A stretch of DNA of 64,000 nucleotides from Rotaria sp. Silwood1 (taxonomy: Eukaryota; Rotifera; Eurotatoria; Philodinida; Philodinidae). Positions 1 through 11,800 of the stretch are shown piece by piece. Position numbers and translations under genes: made by a program. Position 1 is the first letter of the stretch. Every line of letters begins with the position of its first letter. The DNA lies in contig CAJNOP010000190.1 of the NCBI GenBank assembly GCA_905250075.1, forward strand, positions 124,001 through 188,000. The letters run 5' to 3'. The notes under the pieces were generated by a model. The model saw nothing but the letters and a program-made list of their open reading frames with translations, had not been told where the DNA came from and ran no database searches.

Positions 1-593
<593 letters not shown>

Positions 594-729
594 ATGTGGA
601 CTAGTAGACAAATAAAAGATAAAAAAATATATTGACACAGTGAACTTGTACTTACAAACAATACAACAGATTATTTGATAACAATATCAATATTTCATTA
701 AATTTTTGTTGTTCATCATGTGTAGCTAT

Positions 730-833
730 CAGAGAGCGAATCGAACCGACTTTTACTGGTTCGGGTTCGGTTCGATTCGACTTCACTTTTGAAAGAGCGG
801 TTCGAGTTCGGATCGGTTCGTTTTCGCTGTCTG
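730..833. mobile_element. Tiny hAT-type MITE with CGAACC motif array
   Basis: A 104-bp element with termini CAGAGAGCGAATCGAACCGA (left) and the reverse complement of CAGACAGCGAAAACGAACCG (right). The inside is a run of GGTTCGGGTTCGGTTCGA-type motifs in both orientations. It is flanked by gtagctat (722-729) and gtagctgc (834-841), an imperfect 8-bp duplication with 6 of 8 bases matching. The architecture is the same as the larger GC-rich hAT MITEs elsewhere in the window. Confidence 0.6.
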
Positions 834-841
834 GTAGCTGC

Positions 842-1405
842 ATCTAAAAATTCTTTAATCTCGTGCTCATTTTTTTTTCCATATGTATTGTACAGGTGAA
901 GCGTATTTTAAGTTGATAGTCATTGTAACGATGTTAAAATTTTTACTATGTGATGTCCAAAATACACCAACATTTAATACATTAGTAATACAACAATAAT
1001 TCAACAACAGAGATGGATAATCAATTAGATATTCAACTAGAGAAGCTAAAAATCAATGGAAAATTTTTTTTTTTAAGTAAGGATGTTTCAAAAATTCAAT
1101 TTCACCAATTAAGAAACACTCATCTCAATCGTCATTTATATTATTCATTTCAGATGATTCACCTTCATTTTCACTTTCACTCGCATCACTTATTTCCATT
1201 GTTTCCCTATCATTTTTAGTTGAATATGGATTTTTATCAGCAATTGATGTTGGTTCACGATCAATACCAATTGTTTTCTCTTCTTGAAGACCATGTTGTA
1301 CATCTCGATCTAATTCTGAACACGTTATTAATCGTTTTATTCTCAAGTTTGGGAATATTCTATAGATATGACAATTTATTGAATATTTATTTTTTATTTC
1401 GAAAG
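842..1405. other. Interval downstream of the F-box gene with a coding-like minus-strand stretch
   Basis: No complete gene is seen. On the minus strand, about 1347-1125, an open frame of roughly 70 codons has ordinary charged composition (contains SELDRDVQHGLQEEKTIGID and a Glu/Ser/Asn-rich tail ending NNINDD-stop) and is preceded by a possible acceptor ...cccaaacttgag. It could be an alternative last exon of the F-box gene or a relic of a neighbour. The remainder is AT-rich. Confidence 0.35.
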
Positions 1406-3848
1406 TCATAACCAAACAGTTAGTCCACAACCTCCTTCTTCAACAACAATTAGAGGTTTCATATGAGATGATAAGCGTAAAATACGAGTATGTAGTTCTT
1501 TAATAGATGCCCGGTAAATATCAAATATCGATTCCGAGAATGTCAAATCTTCATAATCTTCATCCTCTTCATCATTGTCATAATCTTCATCGTCAATAAT
1601 AGGAACAGTAGGATCATTAGTAAGATTGACGAGAGCAGGATCAAACTTGATACAATGGTCAATAGAATCAGGTTTCGGCATTCCACTACTTCTTCGAAAA
1701 CAAATACCGAAATGAACAGATATTGGTACTGTTTCTGCAATAATCTGACAACTAATATCATCAAGACCTGTATTCATGTCCTTCATAATGATATGTAATG
1801 AGGTGAGCATCGGTAAGGCTGAAAGTGAACGCAATATAGACCAATTGCTTGAGTCGAAATTTGGCTTATTAGCATGAAGTAGAATTTGAATAGAACGAAT
1901 ATTAGGTGGAAATGAAGAGAAGTTTTTCAATGCAATGAGATTATTTGTTAATGTAACATGACGAAGAGCAAGAAGATTTAAACCAGTTGGCCAATCATGA
2001 AATGATAAATGAACTGTGTTAATATGATCTAATTGCACAACATGAGGCATTGAAATAATCGATGGTAATGAGTCATTTTGTGATATACTAAGTGTACGAA
2101 GTCGAGATGAACTAATAATGGATGAGTACGATGAAGGTAAAGCAAATACTTCTACTTTAGTTATATATTGAATTGGTTCAACCACCTCGAAGAATTGTTC
2201 AAATGCCCATGGTAAAGTATACCAAACATCGTAAGCCCATGGATAATTATTGAACTAGAATAAAGAAAGATTATTACATTAATAGCTTGGAAAAAAAATC
2301 GAAAATTTAAATTTTGATCATTTCTTAATTTCTCATCAGGATGTTGTCAAATAAAAATTACGTGTAATAATACAATTACTCACATAGCAATTGATATTTG
2401 TCAATTCTTTGTACTTTCGGGATAAGAAACTTAGAACACAGGTTACACCAACTATTTGTCGTGGATGAAAATGACTACCATGTGGTACATGATGACTTAG
2501 TTGAATACCTAGAGAAGTATCATCTATAATGAAAACGAATTGAACATCGATTCGACGATCATCAATGAAAAGTGACGATCTATTGATACAATATAAATCA
2601 TCGACAGTAATGAAAATAGCCAAATTCATTCGTCGAAGTACGGGCATTACATTTGGAGCTGTGAGTGATTCAATAGTTGACCATTCAATTCTATTATAGG
2701 AAAATATCGATTGAACCAAAGTGAATGTATGTAAATTGATCATTTTAGACAGTACCAATCCTTTAGGTAAACTATTTTCTCTTATCACATGTAGACTACG
2801 CATTGTTACATGCAATTGTTCTAATGTAGTTGAAAGTGTCTCTCTTGATATAACATGACACAAATGCGGTATGTCTTGCATCGATACACGAAGATAATTG
2901 AGAGGGCTTTGTATTGTAGTAATGTACCAGTTCGTGAGGCCGAGTCCAATATCTTGACCCAAATCGAGCGAACGAAGTGCACTCAAATGTGGCAAAACAT
3001 TTTCCACAAGTGTTGAAAGACGTCCTCTAGGGTGCAAAATACAACCCGTAAAGCCTATCTAAAAAAAATAAAAATAATTAAACGAATTTATTAGTCAAGA
3101 AAAAAGAAATTTTTCGCATGAGAATATTGGAGAGAATTCATCAAATGGCATTTTTTGTCAATTCACGTTTTCATCTATAGAAGTAACTCATTGACGATTC
3201 ATAATGTAATTGAACATTGCTAATATATACTATAACTTAAAATATAAAAAAGTTGAGATGAAGATACGATTGAACACTATATTCTATTTCATATCTATGA
3301 CATTTGACTGTAATTATTTAGTTCTTTATTCTAATTAATGTAAAAAGAACTTGATGTCAGATATATGATAGTATGGAAATAAGATATTTTCAATGATTTT
3401 TTTTCACTTGAATATTAGTTTGAAAATATTCTTGGGTAATACATACTGACATAAATAAATCGCTTGTTTCCAATGTGAGATGTATGAGTGAAGTTGAGTG
3501 GCGAAGGATAAGATTGGTAGCATCTATAAAGTCACGCAAACCATATAATCGTAATGTAGTCAAATGAGGCAAATAAGGCCAGCGAGAAAGTTGAAAAGGT
3601 GATGCTTCGATGTCAATGATGAGTGTTTCAATTTGATTCAATGGAAGTATAGAAAGAAGTGTATCGAATTTTGACAGACGTGATGATGATAAATTGATGT
3701 GACGAAAGAAACCTCGTTCATTGATTATTGTTTGAATACGATTATTTAAATTGGTAAATGCCCAAAGAATATCGATTGAAGATAAATAATTAAACAGATC
3801 AATAAAGAATAGATCCGGTAAATCGTCGAATTGTGTAATTAATGCCAT
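1406..3848 (-). CDS. F-box / leucine-rich repeat-like protein (641 aa)
   Basis: Probable substrate-recognition subunit of an SCF ubiquitin ligase; bdelloid rotifers carry many such paralogues. Three exons, 3848-3447, 3058-2384 and 2254-1406, all in phase 0, give 642 codons including TGA. Residues 1-45 form an F-box-like domain (FDDLPDLFFIDLFNYLSSID, then a Trp/Phe-Leu-Asn pattern ending RHINLSS). The rest shows leucine-rich, poorly regular repeats (LPHLTTLRLYGL, VLPHLSALRSLDLG, LPMLTSLHIIM), then an acidic Asp/Glu-rich stretch (1552-1605) and the C terminus GGCGLTVWL. The introns are 388 and 129 nt. The start was chosen at MALITQFDDLPD because the F-box begins there, although the frame stays open upstream to 3989. 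No substrate can be inferred. The family call is good; the exact repeat class is uncertain because these LRRs are degenerate. Confidence 0.8.
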
Positions 3849-4317
3849 CGAATGAGGAAGAAAACAAAAATGATTGTATCTTTTATAGCTGTATTCAACA
3901 ATGCGCATCACCGAAAAATATTTCCATTGTTGTTTATATTGACCTCGAGCAATGAACAAGAATCTTTTGTTCAATGTGTTCGCTATCATGGATAATATAG
4001 CGAGATGAGAGCGAAGAATTGATCATTCTGATTCATAGGGCAATGTATTAGCGGTGTAACTAAAATATTTTTCTCTTTTCTCTTGCTTTCTCCGTTATAT
4101 TCGATGAGCAATTGTTCGTCAAATACAGTGGCGAACATGCAAGAGAAAAATATCCTAGACTATGTCATTGCAATGTATGATCATTTTTCAAAACAGAACT
4201 ACTTTTACTTATTCTAAAAATAAATCAATAGTTAATGGAAAGATATTGACTTTGTCACAATTGTTTGAAACATGTGATTCTTATTTTCCCGCCATAGTGT
4301 TCATTCTCATTGTCAAA
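3849..4317. other. Upstream region of the F-box gene
   Basis: AT-rich interval between the divergent F-box start and the Helitron. No convincing open frame or RNA gene. It presumably holds the F-box promoter, but no core motif can be assigned. Confidence 0.4.
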
Positions 4318-4854
4318 TCTATATTACTATTGTTCAGTGTCTGTCTGTGCCGGGTCAAAGGTTAAAGGTCACATCAGGCTATAAGGGGAAGATCTCCAGG
4401 GACTACTTATGGGGTACTTAAGGTTCCCAAGGGCTTCTATGAGAGTACCCATAGGTCCTCAAGGGTTATTCTATGGGGGCATCCATAGGTCCTCAAGGGT
4501 TATGCTATGAGGGTACCCGTAGGTCCCGGAGGGCTATCCTATGGGGAGTACCCATAGGTCCTCAAGGGCTATCCTATGAGGGTATCCGTAGGTCCTCAAG
4601 GGCTATTATATTGTGATACGCATAGGCCCTGAAGGGAGTAAAGCAATAGGGAGATAAGGCTACAAGGAATATAAGGCCGAAGGCTGCATGGACTATAAAA
4701 ATATGTGCGATATGAGAGCATTAGGTCGTAGGGCAACCTATCTATATACATAATATCGAGTGTCTGTGTGTATTTTACCGAATGAAAAGTTAAATGTCTG
4801 AGGTCATACATTAAAGAAGAAAACAGCCGTGCAGTATGCACGGGTTCTCGCTAG
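4318..4854 (+). mobile_element. Non-autonomous Helitron with duplicated 5' terminus
   Basis: The 3' end shows Helitron hallmarks: a hairpin (CCGTGC-AGTAT-GCACGG, 4827-4843) followed by GTTCTCG and terminal CTAG at 4851-4854, with host T next. Two sequences fit the 5' end, each starting TC and preceded by host-like A: 4318 (TCTATATTACTATTGTTCAG, then TGTCTGTCTG) and 4741 (TCTATATACATAATATCGAG, then TGTCTGTGTG). The outer pair gives 537 bp and the inner 114 bp. Both 5' ends continue into related sequence (GGTCAAAGGTTAAAGGTCA versus GAATGAAAAGTTAAATGTC). No Rep/helicase is encoded, so mobility would need an autonomous partner elsewhere. Confidence 0.7.
4400..4640 (+). repeat. 34-bp tandem minisatellite inside the Helitron
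   Basis: About seven diverged copies of a unit such as cccataggtcctcaagggct followed by atcctatgagggta. The conserved taggtcc core recurs at about 4451, 4485, 4519, 4554, 4588 and 4622, with spacings of 34, 34, 35, 34 and 34. Helitrons often carry internal minisatellites between their termini, which fits the location. Confidence 0.85.
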
Positions 4855-6030
4855 TAAAATAATATTTCAAACTTGTCTGCTGTTTCGGAATCGGGAAAAA
4901 AGTCACTATTATGATCTGTGGACTTGAGTCTCCATCTGAAGAATCAATAAAATAGATATAAAAACTTGATTTTTATTTCAGTATTATGTATTCTCTAGAT
5001 ACATGCCTGGAGAAAGACTATATCTATAAAGATAGAGACATAGTGGCTAGAAACTACTTACAATGAATAGACAGTCATTAACTGGTGACAACTACTTGTT
5101 TGAGATGAAATCAAACATAAAGAGAAAAAGAGTTCATATAAATTAAATAAAATCGTTCATGAGTTTAATGACATATAAAGTGAAAGATATTTTTATAATA
5201 CATCTCAATATTCATATGATCTTATTTTCTTTTCTCTCTACAATCATTAGTGTATTATGTTCAGATTTATCAAATTCCTTTTTTCAATAAGCAAATATCG
5301 ATCTAATATTCATTTGAAAAGAAAAGAATTGTAAATGTTTTTTTGGATAGATTTTTATAGAGACAAATTGAATACTGATGCATTTCAGCATTGTCAATAG
5401 GGAGATAAAAAGAGACATAAGATTATATGTGATTGAATTTTGTTGTGCATAATATTTGACAATTTCTAATTAGTTTTCTTCAAAAAGAATAGTATTGAAA
5501 AATAAAAAGAAAGTAGGTAAAATAATTGGTTTGCTAGAAAACACAGAAAATGAAAATTTCCTTTTGTTATTAACGATAAGAAATATATTCGATCATGTGT
5601 AATATGACAATATGATGTTGAAGATCAAGCACCAAGAGAAAGATGAATTATTAGAAATTCCAACTGAACATTTTCATCTTGGGGTGTGGGTGAAGAGAGG
5701 ACAATACCAACGCCCACACCCACCCACACCCACACTTTGCCAAAAGTCAGGTGTGTAGCCAAGAAGTTTTCAACAGGAATGTACTCTAGTAAAAAACAAT
5801 GTTTTTTGATCACTTCGTTTTCATGAAATACATAATACATATTAAGTTTTTTTATTTTTTACTGATCAGATACTTCTTTATTCATAATACACAGTAAGAA
5901 GTGAAGAAAAACGAAACAAATATAAGAAACCAAATCTTTTTTAATTCAAACGCAGAGAATAGCAGTTTTATTATGATTAATAACCACGATTTCTAAACCA
6001 AACACAAAACCCATAGTTTTAATGAAAAAT
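4855..6030. other. Gene-free interval
   Basis: AT-rich sequence with no supportable coding region. The only notable local structure is the pair of telomere-like G-rich/C-rich motifs at 5681-5735. Confidence 0.5.
5681..5735. repeat. Telomere-like TGTGGG motifs in inverted arrangement
   Basis: GGGGTGTGGGTG at 5681-5692 faces CGCCCACACCCACC plus CACACCCACAC at 5711-5735. The latter reads as short imperfect runs of CCCACA, the complement of TGTGGG, the telomeric repeat reported for the bdelloid Adineta vaga. It is only a few units long, so chance or a G-rich transposon end remains possible. Confidence 0.4.
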
Positions 6031-6525
6031 TCAATAAAATATCAACCCAAGTTTTTGATGTACATCAGAATGTTTAAGTAATTCAGGCGAACAATTTGAT
6101 ATAGGTGAGTCAAGTATAATTTCTTTTAATTCATAAAATACAATGAAATTGATTTGCTTGCATGATCTACATGACCACTATTATGCGTATAATCTGAATC
6201 TATTTACTTTTTTAATGAAATTGTTTTGTTTTAGCCATAGCATTATTGACTACAAGTGAAAAATCTTTTATATCAACACGACGATTAGCAACATTTGCTG
6301 CAATAAGAATATTATTTTTTTGATCTAGTTTTAATTGAGTTAGACTGAAATCTCGACTTTCTTGATGTTTTCACCCTAAAAGAAATAAAAAAAAAACAAA
6401 AACAATAAGCTGTTCAACACATTCAGTTGGTTTGCTAATTGAATTAATATAAATAAATGCTGAACAATGAGGACGACAAAGATACACATGTGTTATACGG
6501 TCAATAACTGGTTTAATTGTTACTT
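6031..6525 (-). pseudogene. Decayed coding remnants, one resembling a helicase motif V region
   Basis: Three minus-strand stretches read as protein but do not join into a gene. About 6160-6031 gives FYELKEIILDSPISNCSPEL, then LLKHSDVHQKLG and a stop. About 6370-6230 gives NNILIAANVANRRVDIKDFS followed by LVVNN, which resembles the LLIATSVAARGLDV...LVVN segment of DEAD-box helicases of the DDX46 type with the key Arg-Gly changed. About 6525-6420 gives QVTIKPVIDRITHVYLCRPH. Proper splice donors are missing between parts, so a relic is the best reading. The helicase assignment is weak. Confidence 0.3.
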
Positions 6526-6781
6526 GAAACAGCACTATTTGATTTAATTATACTAATACAACATAAGTTAAGTGAAAACTCTCTAGTTAGTTTTTGTTAT
6601 TTTCCAAGGATAATCAATCGCCAGAGAAATGAGACTATGCTCAAAGAATACAAATTTGTACTATTTAAAATACTCACAAACGTATTTCGAAAAGGGTTTT
6701 GAAATTTTTTAGAGGAGTCCAAGTATTGTAGAAGTAGATGTGGACGTATTGATCATTCGATATCCATATCTATACTCACAC

Positions 6782-7306
6782 CTAATGTCCATTTCAGAGT
6801 TAAATGACCGTAGGCATTTTCTGAATAACTCTTGATAGGAACGAGATAGAGATCTGCGGATTTGACTATTGAATAGAGCAGATAAAGACACATCGAATTA
6901 TATATAGAAAGACTTTTCTAGCTACTTTCCTATAGATTTTACATAAAACTTCAAGACAAACAGCATGCTTTTCATGGTCATGATATTAATTTGTTGATTT
7001 TCAGGACTGCGCTCGAATCGCCAAAAGGAGGAGCTACAAAACTATAACAAGACTCTGTTCCTAACTACTACCAGTATGATATGCAAACCATCGGAACACA
7101 ATTTACCACTTCATTTTTTTCAACAAAATAATCGAAAAACATTTCACTAAACGTTTAAAAAAGTAGTTAGAAAAATCTTTCTATATGTAATTCGATGCGT
7201 CTTCATCTACTCTTTCCAACGATGAAAGTCGCAGATCTATATCTCGTTCGTATCAAAAGTTATTCAAAAAATGCCCACGGCTATTTAACTCTGAAATGGA
7301 CATTAG
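6782..7306. mobile_element. Foldback element with about 145-bp inverted arms
   Basis: The left arm (about 6782-6930) starts ctaatgtccatttcagagtt. The right arm (about 7158-7306) is its reverse complement with scattered mismatches over the whole length, including the shared blocks gaacgagata, gatctgcg, gcatcgaatta and agaaagattttt. About 230 bp of unrelated sequence separates the arms. It has no coding capacity and no clear target-site duplication. This is a non-autonomous DNA transposon or foldback element of unknown superfamily. Confidence 0.75.
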
Positions 7307-8043
7307 TACAACTGACACATCCTGAAATTTTCATGCGATATAAATGTACTAGATCCAAAGTTGGTTTTTGAGAAGGAAAATCTTAAACAAGAAATAGTAT
7401 GCTACCTATTAGTAAAGTCACCAAGATAGACGAAAAGATTAAACTCTTATTTTGAGATGTTATTATCATCATGTTGTATTAAATGTTTTTCTTTTCTTTC
7501 ATTTTCACGAAGACATTTAGGTAGACACCATAGAAAGCGCTGACATCATGTATTTTCACTATCCTATTGGTCATGAATATGATGACCAATGATTAATGAA
7601 TGAATCAAACGAAAAAAATATTTTGTCGTATATTTTAGAACTTTTCTATTTATTTAATTTAGAAAACAAATTTTATTCTAATGGAAATAGTTATATTGAA
7701 AAACAATCGGAGAACACTTCATAATGCCTATGAACACGATTGAATTCATATTACATATATGATTACAACTATTATATGCTTTACAATTACAGTTTATCAA
7801 CGTTTTGTTTTTTTATGGATTTTTATTGACATAAGTTTTCTATCAAAATAATAAATTATCAGAATCATTTTGTAGCATAATACTTGTACCTGTGATTAAT
7901 TTTTGTCTACATAGTTTTACGTATAGTTTTGTTTTATTTATTTTTTAATTGGAAAATATTATCGACTTTCCATTCAGGAAAAGTTTATAGCCTTGTTGTT
8001 CCATCAGTAACTTTTTAAATTGTTAATGTTTTCTTTCTTTCAG
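7307..8043. other. Upstream region of the methyltransferase gene
   Basis: AT-rich, no open frame worth calling. The last bases (ttctttctttcag at 8031-8043) look like a 3' splice site directly before the ATG at 8044, so a 5' UTR exon or a very short first coding exon may lie in this interval; it was not resolved. Confidence 0.4.
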
Positions 8044-8811
8044 ATGGATGATTTATCAAAACAAACATATTGGAATAAACGATTTTTAACAGAAGATTCA
8101 TTTGAATGGTTTGGTGATTGTTCACGTCTCTATCCTGTATTAGATTTTTATTTAAAATCTTCACCTTCAATTATTTTACTTCATCTTGGTTGTGGTTCAT
8201 CATCACTTGCTGAAGAAATGTATAATCGTCATTATTGTCATTTAATTATTAATGTTGATTATTCATTTGGTATTCTTGATAAACGACGATCAATGAAAAA
8301 AACAGAATATTTAATTGATTGGCTTGCTTTAGATATTCGAACAATACCTTTACATTCAAATTATTTTGATACAATTATTGAAAAAGGTACATTAGATGTA
8401 TTTTTTATTGGACATGAACATCGTCTATGGAATCCATCAGAAGAATTAAAAGAAAAAATTGATTTAATATTAACACAAATTAGTCAATGTTTACGATCTG
8501 ATTCTGGTCGATTTATTTCAATCTCATTTCAACAACCTCATTTTCGTCGACCATTTTTAGCTAAAAAAAAATATCAATGGTCAATTCAAGTACATTCCGT
8601 TTCAGATGGAAATGAATCTATGGAATATTTTGTTTATGTGATGACTAAAGGTGAACAAATGAATGAAGAAGATCAATTATTAGAAGAAGGAAAATCTACA
8701 AAATGGAATTGGATTAATAAAAAAGAATGTTTACCACAACAAACGATAAATTATGTCAACGAGCAGAATGATCAGTATTTGTTGAATATAGACATCGAAG
8801 ATAATGAATAA
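8044..8811 (+). CDS. EEF1AKMT4-like SAM-dependent lysine methyltransferase (255 aa)
   Basis: A seven-beta-strand methyltransferase closest in pattern to EEF1AKMT4 (the methyltransferase fused to ECE2 in some vertebrate transcripts), which methylates a lysine of translation factor eEF1A in the cytosol. Seen here: YWNKRF...EWFGDCSRLYPVL near the N terminus (family YWDxRY...YDWFGDF), SAM-binding motif I LLHLGCGSSSLAEEMY at about residues 47-62, the acidic strand-2 end NVDYS, the signature IEKGTLDVFF, and the C-terminal GRFISISFQQPHFRRPF followed by YQWS and YVYVMTKG, which match family blocks in order. The coding part is intronless. The start at 8044 follows an apparent acceptor; in-frame codons upstream read through the pyrimidine tract and are unlikely to be coding. 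Substrate specificity is inferred from family only. Confidence 0.85.
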   Translation: MDDLSKQTYWNKRFLTEDSFEWFGDCSRLYPVLDFYLKSSPSIILLHLGCGSSSLAEEMYNRHYCHLIINVDYSFGILDKRRSMKKTEYLIDWLALDIRTIPLHSNYFDTIIEKGTLDVFFIGHEHRLWNPSEELKEKIDLILTQISQCLRSDSGRFISISFQQPHFRRPFLAKKKYQWSIQVHSVSDGNESMEYFVYVMTKGEQMNEEDQLLEEGKSTKWNWINKKECLPQQTINYVNEQNDQYLLNIDIEDNE

Positions 8812-11800
8812 ACAAGGTTATTGATGAAGTATATTTAGTTGTTTTTTCAAGTTGATTTATTATATTTTTGTGAATTTTCGTTTCTTTCACAATAATTATT
8901 ATTTTCAGTTTTAGATATTGATAAAAAAAAGAAAAATATTTAAAAAATTGATCAATGATAATTGCCGTGCTTATAAAAATGTTAACATTAAATTATGTTT
9001 ATTTTTATGTGATGACAGTATTTGAACATGGACTACTGTACAAATTAGTTTCTGCATTTGTTTAAATACCAAACAGAACTTTTATTTTATTGAAAGATCT
9101 CTGATGTATCTACAAATCATTAGTTGCAGCAATGAAGAATGATTTTCAAAGCATATGTCCCGCAAATGAGAGCAAGTTGACTGGATACATCAATAGCACT
9201 GTAATATGAGCGTAGGTTCAATTTAGAAAGCATCAAAATTGATTTAAGCCTTCACGGTTGTTGTGGGGTCTAAGTCTTCTTTAAATAGAAAAAGCGTCTT
9301 TTTCAATTGAATTTTTTCTCACCTAATATGACGTGTCAAAAAAAAAACAAAATACACCACAAGATGCAACGTGAAAAGCTATACCACGCACAAAGAACAG
9401 CGTATTTTATAGTTACACTTTCTGCTTTCAAAATGAAAATTTCTATGTGAAACAATTCAAGCGTAATAAAATTCAGTAGCAGATGAAGGGTCGTATATGT
9501 ATTAAGTGTAGACAAATACAAACATCGTATATTTCTGCTTCATTTGTTGTCTGATATTGTTATTCATTAGTTTGCTATCTCTCTTTGTCGTGTTAAATTT
9601 TATACGAATCAATTGAGTTCACACATCAACAATCCAAAAATCTACGAAGATGTTATTAGATTGTCAGACAAGTGAATTCATTTCGAATCTTCAAATGACT
9701 TTTGTTCATTATTTCTCACACAAAGAAAGATTGAATCATAGAACACTATTTCTTGTTCTTTTATTGTACAATGACATACAAATTAAGAAAATATTCATAG
9801 CATTCATATCTTAATAAACGAAAGTCTACTATGAAATTTTGAAACTGATTAATGCAATGTATCCTTGAAAAAATGTGTAAACATGTCTTGTCATAAAAAT
9901 CAATGGACCATGGCATTAGGCAATAAAATAATTGGCTCACTCTTAACATGACCGAGTGAATAATCATTTCATCATCACTAGCTGTGTGTTGTTTTATTGC
10001 TTCTCTTTTCTTCTACTGATGTACACATTGTCGCACATAATATAAAGATAAAAAAATATCATTTATTCGATAAATAAGAAAGAAAGACAACAGCGGCTCT
10101 TATTGGTAAAAACGTTTGCTTGATAATAGACTATGTCCTTCACCGATATTCTAATATAACATTCTGCTTATGCTGCTCTGTGTTAATCTATAACTTTTAT
10201 CAAATTAATAATCTGTCAGAAGCTCATAGTCAACTCATGTAATATCGATGACTACAAAACTACAAAAAAAAACCGTGAAAATTTTTGTATGTGTAAATTC
10301 TTCAGCACACATTAATTTTGAACTTTTTTTACATTGAAAATCGATTGCTGTTAACTTTTATTGAGTACTGATAAATGTAAAAAAATTCAGTATCACTATA
10401 ATAGCAATATCTATTTCATTGTATTGTTTTATTTTCATCTCTGGTTTCTTGTAGAAGCCTAACAATATTCTCCTTGATTGAGTACAAACGATGGTCATTG
10501 ATATGTGTGTTGAGGTGAACTAGATAATTCAGTTTTCTCGAATTTGATATCAACCATCGTTGAAAATTATGTTTTGACATTAAAAAAGCTACTTTACTAT
10601 TTTTTTTCATTCTCAAAACTTTGAATTCGATCATACATGTTCACAACATGCATTGTTTGTAATGTTGTAATACTCTAATATTGATTATATAACGAAGAAA
10701 ATTATTTGAAGCTCGAATGGTTCTTTGATTTGTAAGATACAAACAGAAAAAAGTATATGGTTCACATGTAAGCAGCGACAGAAAGAAAAAAAAAAAAGGT
10801 GAGATTTTCTCTCTTACTAAAATACGCAATCATACACTTTCGATTTTTTTTTTGAATGAAGAACACCTTGTTTTGTACAGGGTGTACGAAAAGAACAAAA
10901 ACAAACGTTCAAAAAATGATGTCTCTAATCTTATAATCTTAAATGGAATGTTTAAGATTTGAGCAGACGATCATGAAATAAGGGAATGTTTTCGTTTTTT
11001 GGTTTTCTATCATTGTCTGCTTATGTAAGCTAATAAACAACATATTTAAGGGAGGTGGCAAGTTAAAACATTTAAACTCGACATATATACAGTGTGTTTG
11101 TTAGTATTACTTTGAAAAAGAGGGCCTTTTCAAAAATTAAGATGAAAATTTACCTTTAAAATAATTGTGAATCCGATGACGAAACAACGAAAACATCAGA
11201 AGCCATCTTTTTATCTTTACTTCTCTAATATCTTCTACTTTCAGTAGATGTACTTATACAGAAGTTAACGCTAAACAAGATATTTGTAGCTATAACAAAA
11301 ACAATCTATAGATCATTTCAATATCTACGAAGGTATCATTTTTTAATTTTTGATAGATTTTATTACCTCTGTTGAGTTCTGATAAATGCAGAAACTATTA
11401 ACATCTGACTTATCTGAATTATTAACTGTATGTTATATACTGTGTAGATACTGACATTTTTAATTATTATATATCCATCCATGTCGAAATTTAGGATCAA
11501 TTTTATCGTTTTATATCTTTCAATATATCAAGCGAATAAATTCTTATTAATGCGTATAAGAGGAAAATGTGCAGATACTGTTATTTTTATCATATCTGAC
11601 ATGATATGTGAACGGCTTCGAATTAATTTAAACTGCATTATACGATATTCTTGTATAATATATGTCGTTCAATTTTACATCAATCAAATTTGTTAAAGTT
11701 TTTAGGCATAGGAGTATAGATTTAAAGTTTCAATCAAAAATATAATATGATTGTTGAGCTATTAGGTATACATTTAGTAGTTTACATATAAGGGTATAAG

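Noticed and set aside
10870..11110. TACAGGGTGT and TACAGTGTGT words suggesting Tc1/mariner termini
   Set aside because: Both are in the same orientation and the sequences diverge after ten bases, so they are not an inverted pair of one element.
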